NCBI GenBank assembly: GCA_000717735.1
Contig: JOBE01000052.1
Span: 1 to 50,247 of the forward strand
DNA length: 50,247 bases
Origin: Streptomyces griseoluteus
Lineage (GTDB): Bacteria > Actinomycetota > Actinomycetes > Streptomycetales > Streptomycetaceae
Direction of reading: 5' to 3'
Each line of letters starts with the position of its first letter. Position 1 is the first letter of the stretch. Under the pieces are notes generated by a model. It was not told the DNA's origin. It worked only from the letters and a program-made list of their open reading frames with translations, and ran no database searches. Positions 18,691 through 28,806 of the stretch are shown here, piece after piece. The translations under genes were made by a program, and so were the position numbers.

Positions 18691-18713
18691 GGGGGCCTTG
18701 CCGCAAGGCCCCC
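18691..18713 (+). promoter_or_regulatory. rifamycin-associated element (RAE) upstream of rox
   Basis: A perfect inverted repeat: GGGGGCCTTG (18691-18700), centre CCG, CAAGGCCCCC (18704-18713). Read on the minus strand it has the GCCTTGCGGCAAGGC core that I recall for the rifamycin-associated element found between promoter and coding region of actinobacterial rifamycin-resistance genes (rox, rph, helR). A TATAGC box at 18680-18685 just upstream could be the -10. The ATG of rox lies 62 bases downstream. The identification rests on memory of the published element plus the matching gene. Confidence 0.8.
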
Positions 18714-18775
18714 GTCGTGCTGCAGAATCTCCGCTCGTAGCCAGTGACTCTGGCAGTTCTTCGAACGGGGCTTGA

Positions 18776-20200
<1,425 letters not shown>

Positions 20201-20254
20201 GCGGGGCGCGGTGGCTCCTACGGCGCGCGTACGAGCCACCGGCACGGCCGCCGG

Positions 20255-23152
20255 CTACGGCCTGAGCGCCGTCGCCAGCTGGGCCCGGGAGCGGACGTCG
20301 AGCTTCTGGTAGATCCGGGTCAGCCGCGCCTCGACCGTCTTCACGCTCAGGTACAGCTTCGCCGCGGCCTCCTGGTTGCTGGCACCCTGGCCCACGAGGC
20401 GGGCGAGGCGCAGCTCCGCCTCCGTCAGTACGGAGAGCGCGGGCGGCGCCTCCTCGCCCCCCGAGCCGCCCCCGGCGCTCTCGCCCGCGGCGCCCGCAGG
20501 GGTCTCGCTCGCCAGGGCCAGCCAGGGCGCCGCCCCGGCCCGTTCGAACACCGCGGCCGCCGCGTGCAGGGCGCCCTGCGCCGCCGACCTGCGCCGTCTG
20601 CGGCGCTCCACCCGGGCGAGCGCGATCAGCGCCCGGCCCCGCTCCAGGGGAAGCCCGGCACACCCGAAGGCCTCGGCCGTGACGGTGAGCAGCTCCGCGG
20701 CCTCGTCCGTGCGTCCCTCCGCCGCGAGCCACAGGGCGTACGCCCGGTCGCAGCCGAGCAGGACCGTGGACCGTCCGAGCCGGGACGCCACCGGCCGTAC
20801 CTCGTCCAGGAGGGCCAGGGCCTCGGCGCCCTCGTCATGGGCGATCAGGGCCTCGGCCAGCTCCTCGTGCCAGCGCAGCATGGACGGGTCCACGGTCGAC
20901 TGGGCGCGTTCGTCGGCCTGGACCCGCCGCAGCGTCTCCAGGGCGGCGGCGACGTCCCCGTTGATGAGCTGGACCCGGCCGAGCGCGTACCGGCTGCGGG
21001 AGAGGAAGACCCGGTCGCCCTCCTCCTCCGAGGCCTGGACGCTGCGCCGGGCGTAGCTCGCCGCCCGTGCGAAGCTGCCGCCGGCCGTCTCCGCGAGCGC
21101 GAGCGCGTACCAGGCGGGGCCGGGGGAGAGGCCCGCCTCCAGGGTGAGCGCGAGGGACTGCCCGGCGTGCGCGAGCGCCGCCCCGCAGGGGCCGATCCGC
21201 GCCTCGATCTGGGCGAGGGTGCCGTAGAGCTCGATCGCGTCCTCGACGGAGCCGCGCCGCTGGACCAGGGGCAGGAGTGCGTTGACGTCGTCGCGGGCGT
21301 CCGTGAGCCGGTCGTCGAACAGGGCGTGACGGATCGTCAGGATCTGTGCCGCGTTGCGGATCCCGAGCGGACGCTCGGCCCGTTCGAGGGCGCGGGCCTG
21401 CGCGAGCACGGACTCGGCGTCCGGTGATCCGAGGGCGCGTTCCATCCGCGCCTGCACGGTCAGGGCCTGCGCCGCCGTGCGCGGGTCGCCCATGGAGGCG
21501 GCGAGCGCCGCCGATTCGACGGCCGCCGTGCGCGAGCGTTCCGGGTCGCCGTCCGCGAGCACGTACTTGACGGCGAGCCGGAGCTGGACGGCCGCGCGCA
21601 GGGCGGTGTCCCCCTCCGAGTCCTCCATGGCGTGGACGTACATCTCGTCGAGCCCGGTCAGTCCCTGGCCCGCGGTGTCGAGCACGGCGAGCCGGGCCCT
21701 GACCCGGTCGGCGGGCGCCGCGTCCCGGGCGAGCAGATCGGTGGCGGCCCGCATGGCGAGGTCGGCGCGGGCCGCGCGGGCGGCCTCCTCCGCGGCGTCG
21801 ACGAGCCGCGCGATGCGCCGCGTGCCGTGCCGCCCCGGAGTCGACTCGGCGGCCAGCAGGGCGAGTTCGGCGGCGAGCGCGCTGTTGCCGCGCCGCCGGG
21901 CCAGATCGGCGGCGGCCGCGACCTCGGCGGCGAGGTCCTCGTCAGGGCTGTCGGTGGCGAGCGCCCGGTGGCGTACCGCCTCCACGGGGTCGTCGACGAC
22001 CTCCGCGAGCGCCGCGTGGCCGGCACTGCGCTCGGCCCAGCAGGCGTCGTGCACCAGGGTGGAGGGGAGCAGCCCGGCGGTGAAGGTCACAGACCCGTCC
22101 TCGGCGAGCGACACGAGGCCCGCCCGCTCGGCCGCCGCGAGGTCCGCCTCGGCGTTGGGCCGCCCGGCCCGTCGCACCAGCGTCGACGAGGGGCGCAGGG
22201 CGAGCGCGGCGAGCAGCAGCGTGGCGCGGACGGCGAGGGGCGCGGCGCCCAGGAGCTGGCGGGCGAGGTCACGGGCGCGCCCGGAAAGGGTCAGCGCCTC
22301 CGCGTGGTGCACGGGGGTCCGTGCGTCCGCGAGCGAGCGACCGACGGCGAGCGCGAGCCGCGGATTGCCGCCGCTGGCGCGGTGGATGCGGCCGGCCATC
22401 CGGGAGGGGAGCCGGTGGTGGATGAGGAGTTCGGCGATCTCGTCGGCGTGCAGCGGGGGGACGAGCAGCACGTCCGCCTCGGACGGCACCCACAGATGGG
22501 CGGCGTGCGGGTCCTCGGGACGGTGGTGCTCGCGGTCGGGCTCCTTGGCCTCGCCGTACGGCTCCGGGGTCTCGACGGCCACCACCCGCAGCGCGGGCGG
22601 CGCCAGGTGGAGGGCGAACCGCAGCAGGTCCGCGCTGTCCGCGTCGACGTGCTGGACGCCGTCGACGACGAGGAGGACGGGGCCCCGGCAGGTCAGGGTG
22701 CGCAGGATCTGGGCGATGCCGAGCCGGAGTGCGATGGGGTCCCAGCCGCCCGCGTCGATCGGTGCCTCGCGGCAGAGCATGGCGACGGCGGTGCGCTGGG
22801 GGCCGGGCAGCTCGTCGAAGACCCAGGAGGTCTCGGGCCGGTCGGCGCCGAGTCCCGGCCAGGTCGCCGTCGTCGCCACCGAGGCCACGAGCGCGGCGGC
22901 CGCCGCGCCCGGTATCTCGCGGTCGGACGGCAGGGTCGCCAGCCACAGGACGGTCTCGCCGCGTGCTTCGGCGCGGGCCGCGGCGGCCAGCGCGACCTCG
23001 GTCTTGCCGACGCCGGCGGGTCCGGTGAGCAGCGCGCGGCCGCGGATGTGCAGCGCGCGCTCCAGCCGGGCGAGGAGTTCGTCGCGCCCCACCGGCGCCG
23101 GGGATGCCCCCGTGCCCGCAGGGCGCAGAGCGACGTACGGAGCTGTCGTCAC
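20255..23152 (-). CDS. LAL-family LuxR transcriptional regulator
   Basis: A 965-residue large ATP-binding LuxR regulator. A Walker A motif (GPAGVGKT, about residues 44-51) follows PVGRDELLARLERAL, and a Walker B (GPVLLVVDGVQHVD) comes about 120 residues later. The central 600 residues are Ala-rich helical repeats. The last 60 residues are a LuxR-type HTH: LTEAELRLARLVGQGASNQEAA followed by LYLSVKTVEARLTRIYQKL. The GTG at 23152 (VTTAPYVALRP) is chosen because GGAGG lies 9 bases upstream; an in-frame ATG at 23248 is less likely. It is convergent with rox, but a regulatory link to rox is not shown. Its target genes are unknown. Confidence 0.92.
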   Translation of the reverse strand: MTTAPYVALRPAGTGASPAPVGRDELLARLERALHIRGRALLTGPAGVGKTEVALAAAARAEARGETVLWLATLPSDREIPGAAAAALVASVATTATWPGLGADRPETSWVFDELPGPQRTAVAMLCREAPIDAGGWDPIALRLGIAQILRTLTCRGPVLLVVDGVQHVDADSADLLRFALHLAPPALRVVAVETPEPYGEAKEPDREHHRPEDPHAAHLWVPSEADVLLVPPLHADEIAELLIHHRLPSRMAGRIHRASGGNPRLALAVGRSLADARTPVHHAEALTLSGRARDLARQLLGAAPLAVRATLLLAALALRPSSTLVRRAGRPNAEADLAAAERAGLVSLAEDGSVTFTAGLLPSTLVHDACWAERSAGHAALAEVVDDPVEAVRHRALATDSPDEDLAAEVAAAADLARRRGNSALAAELALLAAESTPGRHGTRRIARLVDAAEEAARAARADLAMRAATDLLARDAAPADRVRARLAVLDTAGQGLTGLDEMYVHAMEDSEGDTALRAAVQLRLAVKYVLADGDPERSRTAAVESAALAASMGDPRTAAQALTVQARMERALGSPDAESVLAQARALERAERPLGIRNAAQILTIRHALFDDRLTDARDDVNALLPLVQRRGSVEDAIELYGTLAQIEARIGPCGAALAHAGQSLALTLEAGLSPGPAWYALALAETAGGSFARAASYARRSVQASEEEGDRVFLSRSRYALGRVQLINGDVAAALETLRRVQADERAQSTVDPSMLRWHEELAEALIAHDEGAEALALLDEVRPVASRLGRSTVLLGCDRAYALWLAAEGRTDEAAELLTVTAEAFGCAGLPLERGRALIALARVERRRRRRSAAQGALHAAAAVFERAGAAPWLALASETPAGAAGESAGGGSGGEEAPPALSVLTEAELRLARLVGQGASNQEAAAKLYLSVKTVEARLTRIYQKLDVRSRAQLATALRP

Positions 23153-23378
23153 TGTCCACCACCTCCGCCGCTCCGGGCCCCGGCCCAAGAGCCCCGTGGG
23201 CAGAGAATACGGAGCCATCCGGCGGAGTCCAGGCCCCTTGTCCGGCATACGGACAGGGCGCCCCGCCGGAGCGGTGCGGCCGAACGCCAGGACGCGCCCG
23301 TGGTGTAGACCACGAGCGCGCCGCTGACCAGCAATGATGCTGTTGTGGGGGGTGGTTCAGAGGTGGAACTGTGGCGCC

Positions 23379-25211
23379 TTAGAAGGTGAGGCTCCACGAG
23401 TCGATGTAGCCGGTGTCACCCGAGGCCACATCACGGACCTGAAGCTTCCAGGTGCCGTTGGCGAGCTCGCTCGACGCGTCGACCGTGTACGTGGTCAGGA
23501 CGTTGTCGGCGCTGTCCGAGGAGGAGGACGCCTTGAGGTTGCGCACCGTGCCGTCGGGGGCGATCAGGTCGATGACCAGGTCCCCGCGCCAGGTGTGCTT
23601 GATGTCCACGCCGACCTTGAGGGCGGCGGGGGCGTTGCCGGTGCGGCCGGTGACGGCGATCGAGGACGACACGGTGGTGTTGTCGGAGATCGTCACGTTC
23701 GTGGCGTTGGAGAAGACCGTGCCGGTCGGCGGCGTGGTGGTGCCGGTGACGGCGTCCACGGTCTTCGCGGTGTCCGCGATGCCGGTGCCGCAGCCGCCGG
23801 AGCAGGTGCCGGGCAGCGCGCGGGCGTTGGTCTTGATCGCGGACTCGATCTCGGCCGGGGTGAGGGTGCTCTTGGCCGACTTCAGCAGGGCGGCGAGGCC
23901 GGCGATGTGCGGCGCCGCCATCGAGGTGCCCTGGTACGGCTTGTAGTTCTCGGCCGACTGGGTCGTCGTGCCCGAGTTCAGCGTGGAGTAGATGCCGTTC
24001 TCGGGGGTGGTGACGGTGCCGGGCGTGTCGGTGGAGCGGCGGGTCTCGCCACCGGGCGCGGACACGTCGATGATCGTGCCGTAGTTGGAGTAGTACGACC
24101 GGTTGCCCTCACGGCTGGTCGACGCCACGTTGATGACGTTCGAGCAGTTCGCGGGGGTGAAGCCGGAGGCGTTGGCGTTGCTGTTGCCCGCGGCGACGAC
24201 GACGGTGGTACCGCGCGAGACGGCGCCGTTGATGGCGTTCTGGTAGACGCTCGGGCAGGTGGAGCTGGCGCCGCCCAGGCTCAGGTTGATGACCTTCGCC
24301 GGGGTCGGGTTGGCCGGGACGCCCGAGACGGTGCCGCCGGACGCCCAGGTGATCGCGTCGGCGATGTCCGAGGACGAGCCGCCGCACTTGCCGAGCACCC
24401 GCACGGGCTGGATCTTCGCGTTGTACGCGATGCCCGCGATGCCCTTGGTGTTGTTCGTGACGGCGCCGATGGTGCCGGCCACGTGGGTGCCGTGCCAGGA
24501 GGAGTTGGAGGCGCGGGAGCCGGTGCCGCACTCGCCGTCGGTGGCGTTCCAGTCGCCCTCGTCCTTGGCGTCCGCGTCGCGGCCGTTGCCGTCGCGGGCG
24601 TCGGCGGAGGCCGAGATGAAGTCGTAGCCGGCGACGACGTTGGTCGCCAGGTCCGAGTGGGCGGCGTAGCCGGTGTCGATGACGGCGACGGTCACGCCGG
24701 AGCCGGTCGTCTTGTCCCAGGCCGCAGGAACGTTCATGCCGCCGGTGGGCTCGAAGAGGTCCCACTGCTTGGCGTAGTCGGTGTCGTTCGGCGTGACGGC
24801 CATCGCGTAGGCGCGGATGTCGGGCTCGACCGAAGCGACGGACGGGTCGGCGCGGAACGCGTCCATGACCTCCGTCAGGTCCTGCTTGGTGACGCTGTCG
24901 CCCAGGTCGACCAGGGCGCCACCGCCGGAGAGGCGACGCTCGAAGGAGAGCTTCTCGCCCGTCTTCGCGGCCTTCTCGGCCGTGTCGCTCTTCGCGGCGG
25001 TGTTGGAGCCGGCCTCGGCGGCCTGGCTCTTGTAGGTCACGATGACCTTCTCGACCGGGGCGCTGGGCAGCGCCCCCATCGTCTGCGAAGCCGGTGCGGG
25101 CTTCGGGGTGGCAGCGCCCGGGGCGGCGGCGATCGCCCCGGTCGTGGCAGCGGCGCCGAGGATCGCGGCGCTCGCGACCACGGATATGACTCTCCGCCTG
25201 GAACCGTTCAA
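23379..25211 (-). CDS. secreted S8 subtilisin-like protease with P domain
   Basis: A 610-residue pre-pro-protease. An Arg-rich start and a hydrophobic signal (VISVVASAAILGAAATTGAIAA) are followed by an inhibitor-I9-type propeptide (VEKVIVTYKSQ to SVASVEPD). The catalytic domain shows Asp in VAVIDTGYAAHSD, His in SSWHGTHVAGTIG and Ser in QGTSMAAPHIAG. The last about 110 residues are a P/Homo B domain (FSNATNVTISDN to GYIDSWSLTF). The TTG at 25211 is selected because AAGGG lies 7 bases upstream on the minus strand and the resulting signal peptide is normal; an in-frame ATG at 25277 adds an untypical Arg-rich lead. Likely an extracellular broad-specificity protease. Confidence 0.95.
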   Translation of the reverse strand: MNGSRRRVISVVASAAILGAAATTGAIAAAPGAATPKPAPASQTMGALPSAPVEKVIVTYKSQAAEAGSNTAAKSDTAEKAAKTGEKLSFERRLSGGGALVDLGDSVTKQDLTEVMDAFRADPSVASVEPDIRAYAMAVTPNDTDYAKQWDLFEPTGGMNVPAAWDKTTGSGVTVAVIDTGYAAHSDLATNVVAGYDFISASADARDGNGRDADAKDEGDWNATDGECGTGSRASNSSWHGTHVAGTIGAVTNNTKGIAGIAYNAKIQPVRVLGKCGGSSSDIADAITWASGGTVSGVPANPTPAKVINLSLGGASSTCPSVYQNAINGAVSRGTTVVVAAGNSNANASGFTPANCSNVINVASTSREGNRSYYSNYGTIIDVSAPGGETRRSTDTPGTVTTPENGIYSTLNSGTTTQSAENYKPYQGTSMAAPHIAGLAALLKSAKSTLTPAEIESAIKTNARALPGTCSGGCGTGIADTAKTVDAVTGTTTPPTGTVFSNATNVTISDNTTVSSSIAVTGRTGNAPAALKVGVDIKHTWRGDLVIDLIAPDGTVRNLKASSSSDSADNVLTTYTVDASSELANGTWKLQVRDVASGDTGYIDSWSLTF

Positions 25212-25705
25212 GGTGTGGCCCTTTCGAGTACGACGTAACTGCGGAGCAGTGGCGGCGGCGCGGGACACACGGGGCAAGTGGGGTCGCTGTCCGTCGGTCC
25301 CTGGGCTTGGGGAGCCCGTGCGCCGCCACCGGCGCGACGGCCCGGGTCAAGGCCGTCCCCGGCGGATGCCACCCTCCTCATGCACCTGTCAGGGTGCGTT
25401 CGGGGGATGATATCTGCCGGTGCGGAGGACAGTAGGGAACGGGGGGATGAACCCGATACGGGGAAAACCCTTGTCACCCCTCGGGGGGCGGCGGGGGGTC
25501 GGTGAGGGGAGCGTGAACGACGGCCGCGCGGACGGGCGGCCGGCACCCGTCGGCGGGCCCGCCCGGAGGGAGGTGGGGGCCGCGAGGGGTGCGGGGGTCC
25601 CCGCCCGAAGAGGGCAGGGACGTCGCACCAGGGAGAGAGGCGGGTCCGCGATGCCGTGAGCGAGGAGGCGTGAAATCTCCCGCGAGGCAGCGGGAAGAGG
25701 GTCGC
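25212..25705. other. intergenic stretch upstream of the subtilase gene
   Basis: 494 bases with no supported gene. It must contain the promoter of the minus-strand subtilase. The only relatively AT-rich patch is gatgatatc at 25406-25414, which could hold a -10 box, but no matching -35 is convincing. The part from 25480 to 25650 is strongly G-rich on the plus strand. Nothing else recognised. Confidence 0.4.
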
Positions 25706-26572
25706 TCAGCCCAGTTCGAGCGTCGTGACGCCGTAGACGCGCTCGCGTGCCACCGGGCGGACCGGGCCCGTGTACATCCGGGCCGTCTCGAACGTCGGCC
25801 GGAGGCCCCGCTCCTCGGCCAGCCGCGCCGCCGCCGGGTTCGACTCCGGCATGTCGACCGCGATCCGGTCCGAGCCGAAGTCCCGCGCCTCGGCGGCGAG
25901 CGCGTCGAGCAGGGCCGCCGCGTCGGCCCGTGTGTCCGCGAACAACGGACCGATCCGCGCCTCGTCCTGCGCCGGACGTACCACCCCGTACCCGGTCAAA
26001 CGGCCCTCGGTGACCCGTACCAGCGCACGGTGGCCGGGTGTTGCCAGCCAGGCGGCGAGGAAACGCGGCCGGTCCGCGTGGTGGCAGGCGGCGTCGTACG
26101 CGGCCAGGGCGCCCGCGTCGACCCGCTCGGCGGCCACCACACCGGCCACCGGTCCGTCCGGGGCGGGCACCTCGCCCACGTAGCGCGCCGTGCGGTACGC
26201 CGTGGAGAAGCCGGAGCGCCGGTAGTTGTCCTGCTGCGCAGGCACCCCGTCGAGGCCGACGGACCGGGCCCCGGCATGGGCGAGTGCGGCCTGCCAGGTG
26301 GCCAGGCCGTGACCGAGGCCGCGGAGTTCGGGACGTACCAGATAGAAGCCGAGGAAGGCGTACGCGTCGTCGTAGGTGACGACGGAGACGGCGGAGACCG
26401 GCTCTCCGCCGAGCCGGCCGAGGAAGAAGCCCCGCGGGTCCTGCGCGAAGAACGCCCGAGCGTCGGAAAGGCCGGGATTCCACCCCTCCTCGGCCGCCCA
26501 GGAGCGCACGAGCTCCCAGTCCCGTTCGGTGGCGCGGGAGACGGTCAGCGAGCCGGAGGAGCCGGTGGTCAT
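25706..26572 (-). CDS. GNAT-family N-acetyltransferase, two-domain
   Basis: A 288-residue cytoplasmic acyltransferase. The N-terminal GNAT domain shows the acetyl-CoA pyrophosphate-binding segment VRPELRGLGHGLATWQAAL (the R/Q-x-x-G-x-G/A type) and a strand-turn before YRRSGFSTAYRTARY. The C-terminal half (ACHHADRPRFLAAWL, GYGVVRPAQDEARIGPLFA) matches the second domain of YitH-like acetyltransferases. The ATG at 26572 is preceded by GAAGGGA; an upstream in-frame ATG at 26734 only adds Pro/Arg/Ser-rich sequence from a repetitive stretch. The substrate is unknown. Confidence 0.9.
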   Translation of the reverse strand: MTTGSSGSLTVSRATERDWELVRSWAAEEGWNPGLSDARAFFAQDPRGFFLGRLGGEPVSAVSVVTYDDAYAFLGFYLVRPELRGLGHGLATWQAALAHAGARSVGLDGVPAQQDNYRRSGFSTAYRTARYVGEVPAPDGPVAGVVAAERVDAGALAAYDAACHHADRPRFLAAWLATPGHRALVRVTEGRLTGYGVVRPAQDEARIGPLFADTRADAAALLDALAAEARDFGSDRIAVDMPESNPAAARLAEERGLRPTFETARMYTGPVRPVARERVYGVTTLELG

Positions 26573-26780
26573 GCGGGTCCCTTCAACAGCCGGGAGCGAG
26601 CGGGCGTTCGGTTCCCCGGCCGGTCGGCCGCTGGGTCGGGCGGTCGGTCGGCCGGATGGCAAGTCGGGTGGTCGGCCGACTGCAAACCGGACAAAGCGCG
26701 GCGAGCATAGCGCCGCGCGGGACCGCTCCCGCACACGGCCGAACGATTCCGGCCGCGGGCGCCCGGGGGCCGCGTGGGCC

Positions 26781-27680
26781 TCAGTGGACGAGACGCAGGC
26801 GCGGACCCGCGACCGAGAGGCTGACGGTCTGACCCCATGTCAGCTCCAGGGCGTCCGATTCGACACCGTCGCCGAACGCGACCAGACGGTCCGACTCGAC
26901 GGTGAGGCGCAGGGCCCGGCCCGGGTCGAGGAGGCCCTCGACCCGGCTCGTTCCGGTGGCCGGCGACGGCCAGGCCTCGCGCACGAACCAGGCGAGCCGG
27001 GCGTCCGCGGGCCCGGGCAGGGCGAGCGTGCTGGAGCGCTGTTCCCACAGGGACCGCAGCCAGCCGGTGGCGCCCGTGCCGGTGCCGACCAGCACGCCCG
27101 ACGAGGCCTGCGGCTCGGGCGGCGCCTCCGCCGCGTCCAGGTCGAGCGTGTAGCGCGCCGTCTGGTGGCCGCGGGGGCCGACGTAGATCTCGTTCAGGGC
27201 GAGCAGCCGCTGCGCGTCGTCGGTGACGGCCTCCACCATCGTCAGCTCGTCGACCGCGGCCCCGGCCCCCACGGCGTACGGCAGGAGCCGGCGCGCCCGG
27301 TCCGCCCGGTGGCGGACCAGGACGCCCGGGTTGCGCCCGGGGTCGGCGTCGATCCCGATGACGGGCTGCCCGCTCAGGTACTTCGCCGCGTTGGCGACCA
27401 GACCGTCCTGTCCGACCACGACGACCACGTCCTCGGGCCCGAACAGGAACCGGTCCAGATCGGCGCGTTCGACCCGGCTCTGCCGCCATGTCAGCGGCAC
27501 CGCGCCCGCCACCTCGGCGAGCGCACGGTGGGCGCGCTCGTGCCGCTCCCGCACGGCCTCGACGGAGCGGCCGCGCGCGGAGAGGAAGAACGCGGCCTGG
27601 CCGTGCGTACCGTGCCGGGCGAGCAGCTCCTCGTACTCCGTGGTCCGGTGCACGAGCACCGCGCGCGGTGCGAGGCTCAC
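26781..27680 (-). CDS. NAD kinase-like protein with altered GGDG motif
   Basis: A 299-residue protein with the ATP-NAD kinase fold. The family GGDGT loop appears as GQDGLVANAAKYL after VVVVVG; other motifs are PVIGIDADPGRN (GINxG-like), LNEIYVGPRGHQTARYTL (NE motif) and SSGVLVGTGTGATGWLRSL (the TGSTAY region). The GTG start at 27680 shares GTGA with the stop of the SPFH gene, so the two genes are translationally coupled. Because the first Gly pair is changed, canonical NAD kinase activity is uncertain; it could use another diphosphate-containing substrate or act as a sensor. A housekeeping NAD kinase would be expected elsewhere in the genome. Confidence 0.8.
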   Translation of the reverse strand: MSLAPRAVLVHRTTEYEELLARHGTHGQAAFFLSARGRSVEAVRERHERAHRALAEVAGAVPLTWRQSRVERADLDRFLFGPEDVVVVVGQDGLVANAAKYLSGQPVIGIDADPGRNPGVLVRHRADRARRLLPYAVGAGAAVDELTMVEAVTDDAQRLLALNEIYVGPRGHQTARYTLDLDAAEAPPEPQASSGVLVGTGTGATGWLRSLWEQRSSTLALPGPADARLAWFVREAWPSPATGTSRVEGLLDPGRALRLTVESDRLVAFGDGVESDALELTWGQTVSLSVAGPRLRLVH

Positions 27681-28684
27681 GGCCGTGCCCCGCCCTCGCC
27701 CAGCTTGGCGAGCAGCCCCGTCAGCACGTCGGGCGAGAGCGTCAGGTGCTCGATCCTGGGCAGGTTCTCGGCGGCCGTGGTCACGGCGAGGGCGCGCAGG
27801 GTGGCGTGGTCCACCTCCGTGTGAGCCCGCAGCCACGCGGACTGCGCCCCCGCGCGCGCCGCGCCGACCTCGCGCGCCGCCTCCGCCTCGGCCTGTGCGA
27901 GGCGGACCTTCCGTACGGCCTCGGCCTCGGCCCGTACCGCGTCGGCGGCGGCGTTCTCCTCGGCCTCGCGGCGCGCGTTGGTGCCGCGCTGCTCGACGAG
28001 CCGTTCCTCCTGGCGTGCGAGCTCGATCTTGCTGGCGAGTTCGTTCTCGGCGATGGCGCGCTCGCGTTCGACGGCGACCGCGCGGCGCTCGTACGTGGCC
28101 CGGTCGGCCTCCTGCTGGATCTGTTCCCGGGCGGGGGTGCGCAGGGCGCGTTCCACCTCGGGCTCGGGGCGGATGGCCACGACCCGGACGGCGACGACCT
28201 CGATGCCGGTGTCCGGCAGCCGGGGTTCGGCCGCGAGCCCGGCCGTGACGCGGTCCCGTACCGCCGCCACGCCGTCGACGAGCGCCTCGGCGAGCGCGGT
28301 GCGGGCGAGCACGTCGAGGGCGTGCTGCTGGGCGGTCTCGGTGAGGAGGGTGGCGATCTGCTCCAGCGGGGCGCCGCGCCACGCGCCGGTGTCGGGGTCG
28401 ATGGAGAAGTCGAGCCGGGTGGCGGCGGCCTCCGGGTCGCCGATCCGGTACGTGACGGTGGACTGGACGCTGACGTCCTGGAAGTCGGCGGTACGGGCGT
28501 GGAAGGCCATCGCGAGTTCGCGGTCGTTCACCGGGACCTCGGAGAGGGCCGCGGTGAGCGGCCGGAACCAGAAGCTGAGCCCTTCGCCGTCGTGCACGAG
28601 CCGGCCGCGGCGCTGGTGGCGGATGTGCGCGGTGGGCGCGGAGCGCAGATGGCGCCAGCCGGCCCGCCGGGTGATGTCTGCCAT
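27677..28684 (-). CDS. SPFH/Band 7 domain protein
   Basis: A 335-residue prohibitin/flotillin-type protein. The N-terminal 60 residues lead into the SPFH domain (VPVNDRELAMAFHARTADFQDVSVQSTVTYRI), followed by a long coiled coil rich in Ala, Glu and Arg (about residues 180-285: QEADRATYERRAVAVERERAIAENELASKIELARQEE and onward). It has no clear membrane helix, so it may be peripheral or cytoplasmic. ATG at 28684 behind a G-run ribosome site. It is the first gene of a two-gene operon with the NAD kinase-like gene (4-base overlap) and lies behind a palindrome at 28701-28715. SPFH proteins usually form ring oligomers; the partner role here is inferred only. Confidence 0.88.
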   Translation of the reverse strand: MADITRRAGWRHLRSAPTAHIRHQRRGRLVHDGEGLSFWFRPLTAALSEVPVNDRELAMAFHARTADFQDVSVQSTVTYRIGDPEAAATRLDFSIDPDTGAWRGAPLEQIATLLTETAQQHALDVLARTALAEALVDGVAAVRDRVTAGLAAEPRLPDTGIEVVAVRVVAIRPEPEVERALRTPAREQIQQEADRATYERRAVAVERERAIAENELASKIELARQEERLVEQRGTNARREAEENAAADAVRAEAEAVRKVRLAQAEAEAAREVGAARAGAQSAWLRAHTEVDHATLRALAVTTAAENLPRIEHLTLSPDVLTGLLAKLGEGGARP

Positions 28685-28691
28685 GAGAGAA

Positions 28692-28725
28692 CCCCCCTTG
28701 TCGTCATGTTGACGATAGGGGGGTG
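28692..28725 (-). promoter_or_regulatory. palindromic operator upstream of the SPFH/NAD-kinase-like operon
   Basis: TCGTCATGTTGACGA (28701-28715) is a perfect 6+3+6 palindrome, flanked symmetrically by C-runs on the left and G-runs on the right. It lies 16 bases upstream of the SPFH start. The GTCA-N3-TGAC core looks like a dimeric repressor site; which regulator binds it is unknown. Confidence 0.6.
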
Positions 28726-28806
28726 GGATGCTTTTGGTCAAGGTGACGAATTCAAAGCCCTCGCCGCGTCCGGCGCCTCGTGGAGCTCGGCCCCTCGCCC
28801 CGGATC

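Noticed and set aside
18691..18713. RAE palindrome considered as a simple terminator of the caspase gene
   Set aside because: It lies 62 bases before rox and matches the rifamycin element; the hairpin at 18644-18669 is better placed as the caspase terminator.
23334..25238. 634-codon plus-strand frame opposite the subtilase
   Set aside because: Gly/Val/Arg-rich antisense of a protease with full catalytic triad.
26600..26700. GGTCGGCCG-rich repetitive stretch upstream of the GNAT gene
   Set aside because: Low-complexity sequence with no regular unit or symmetry; no feature can be supported.
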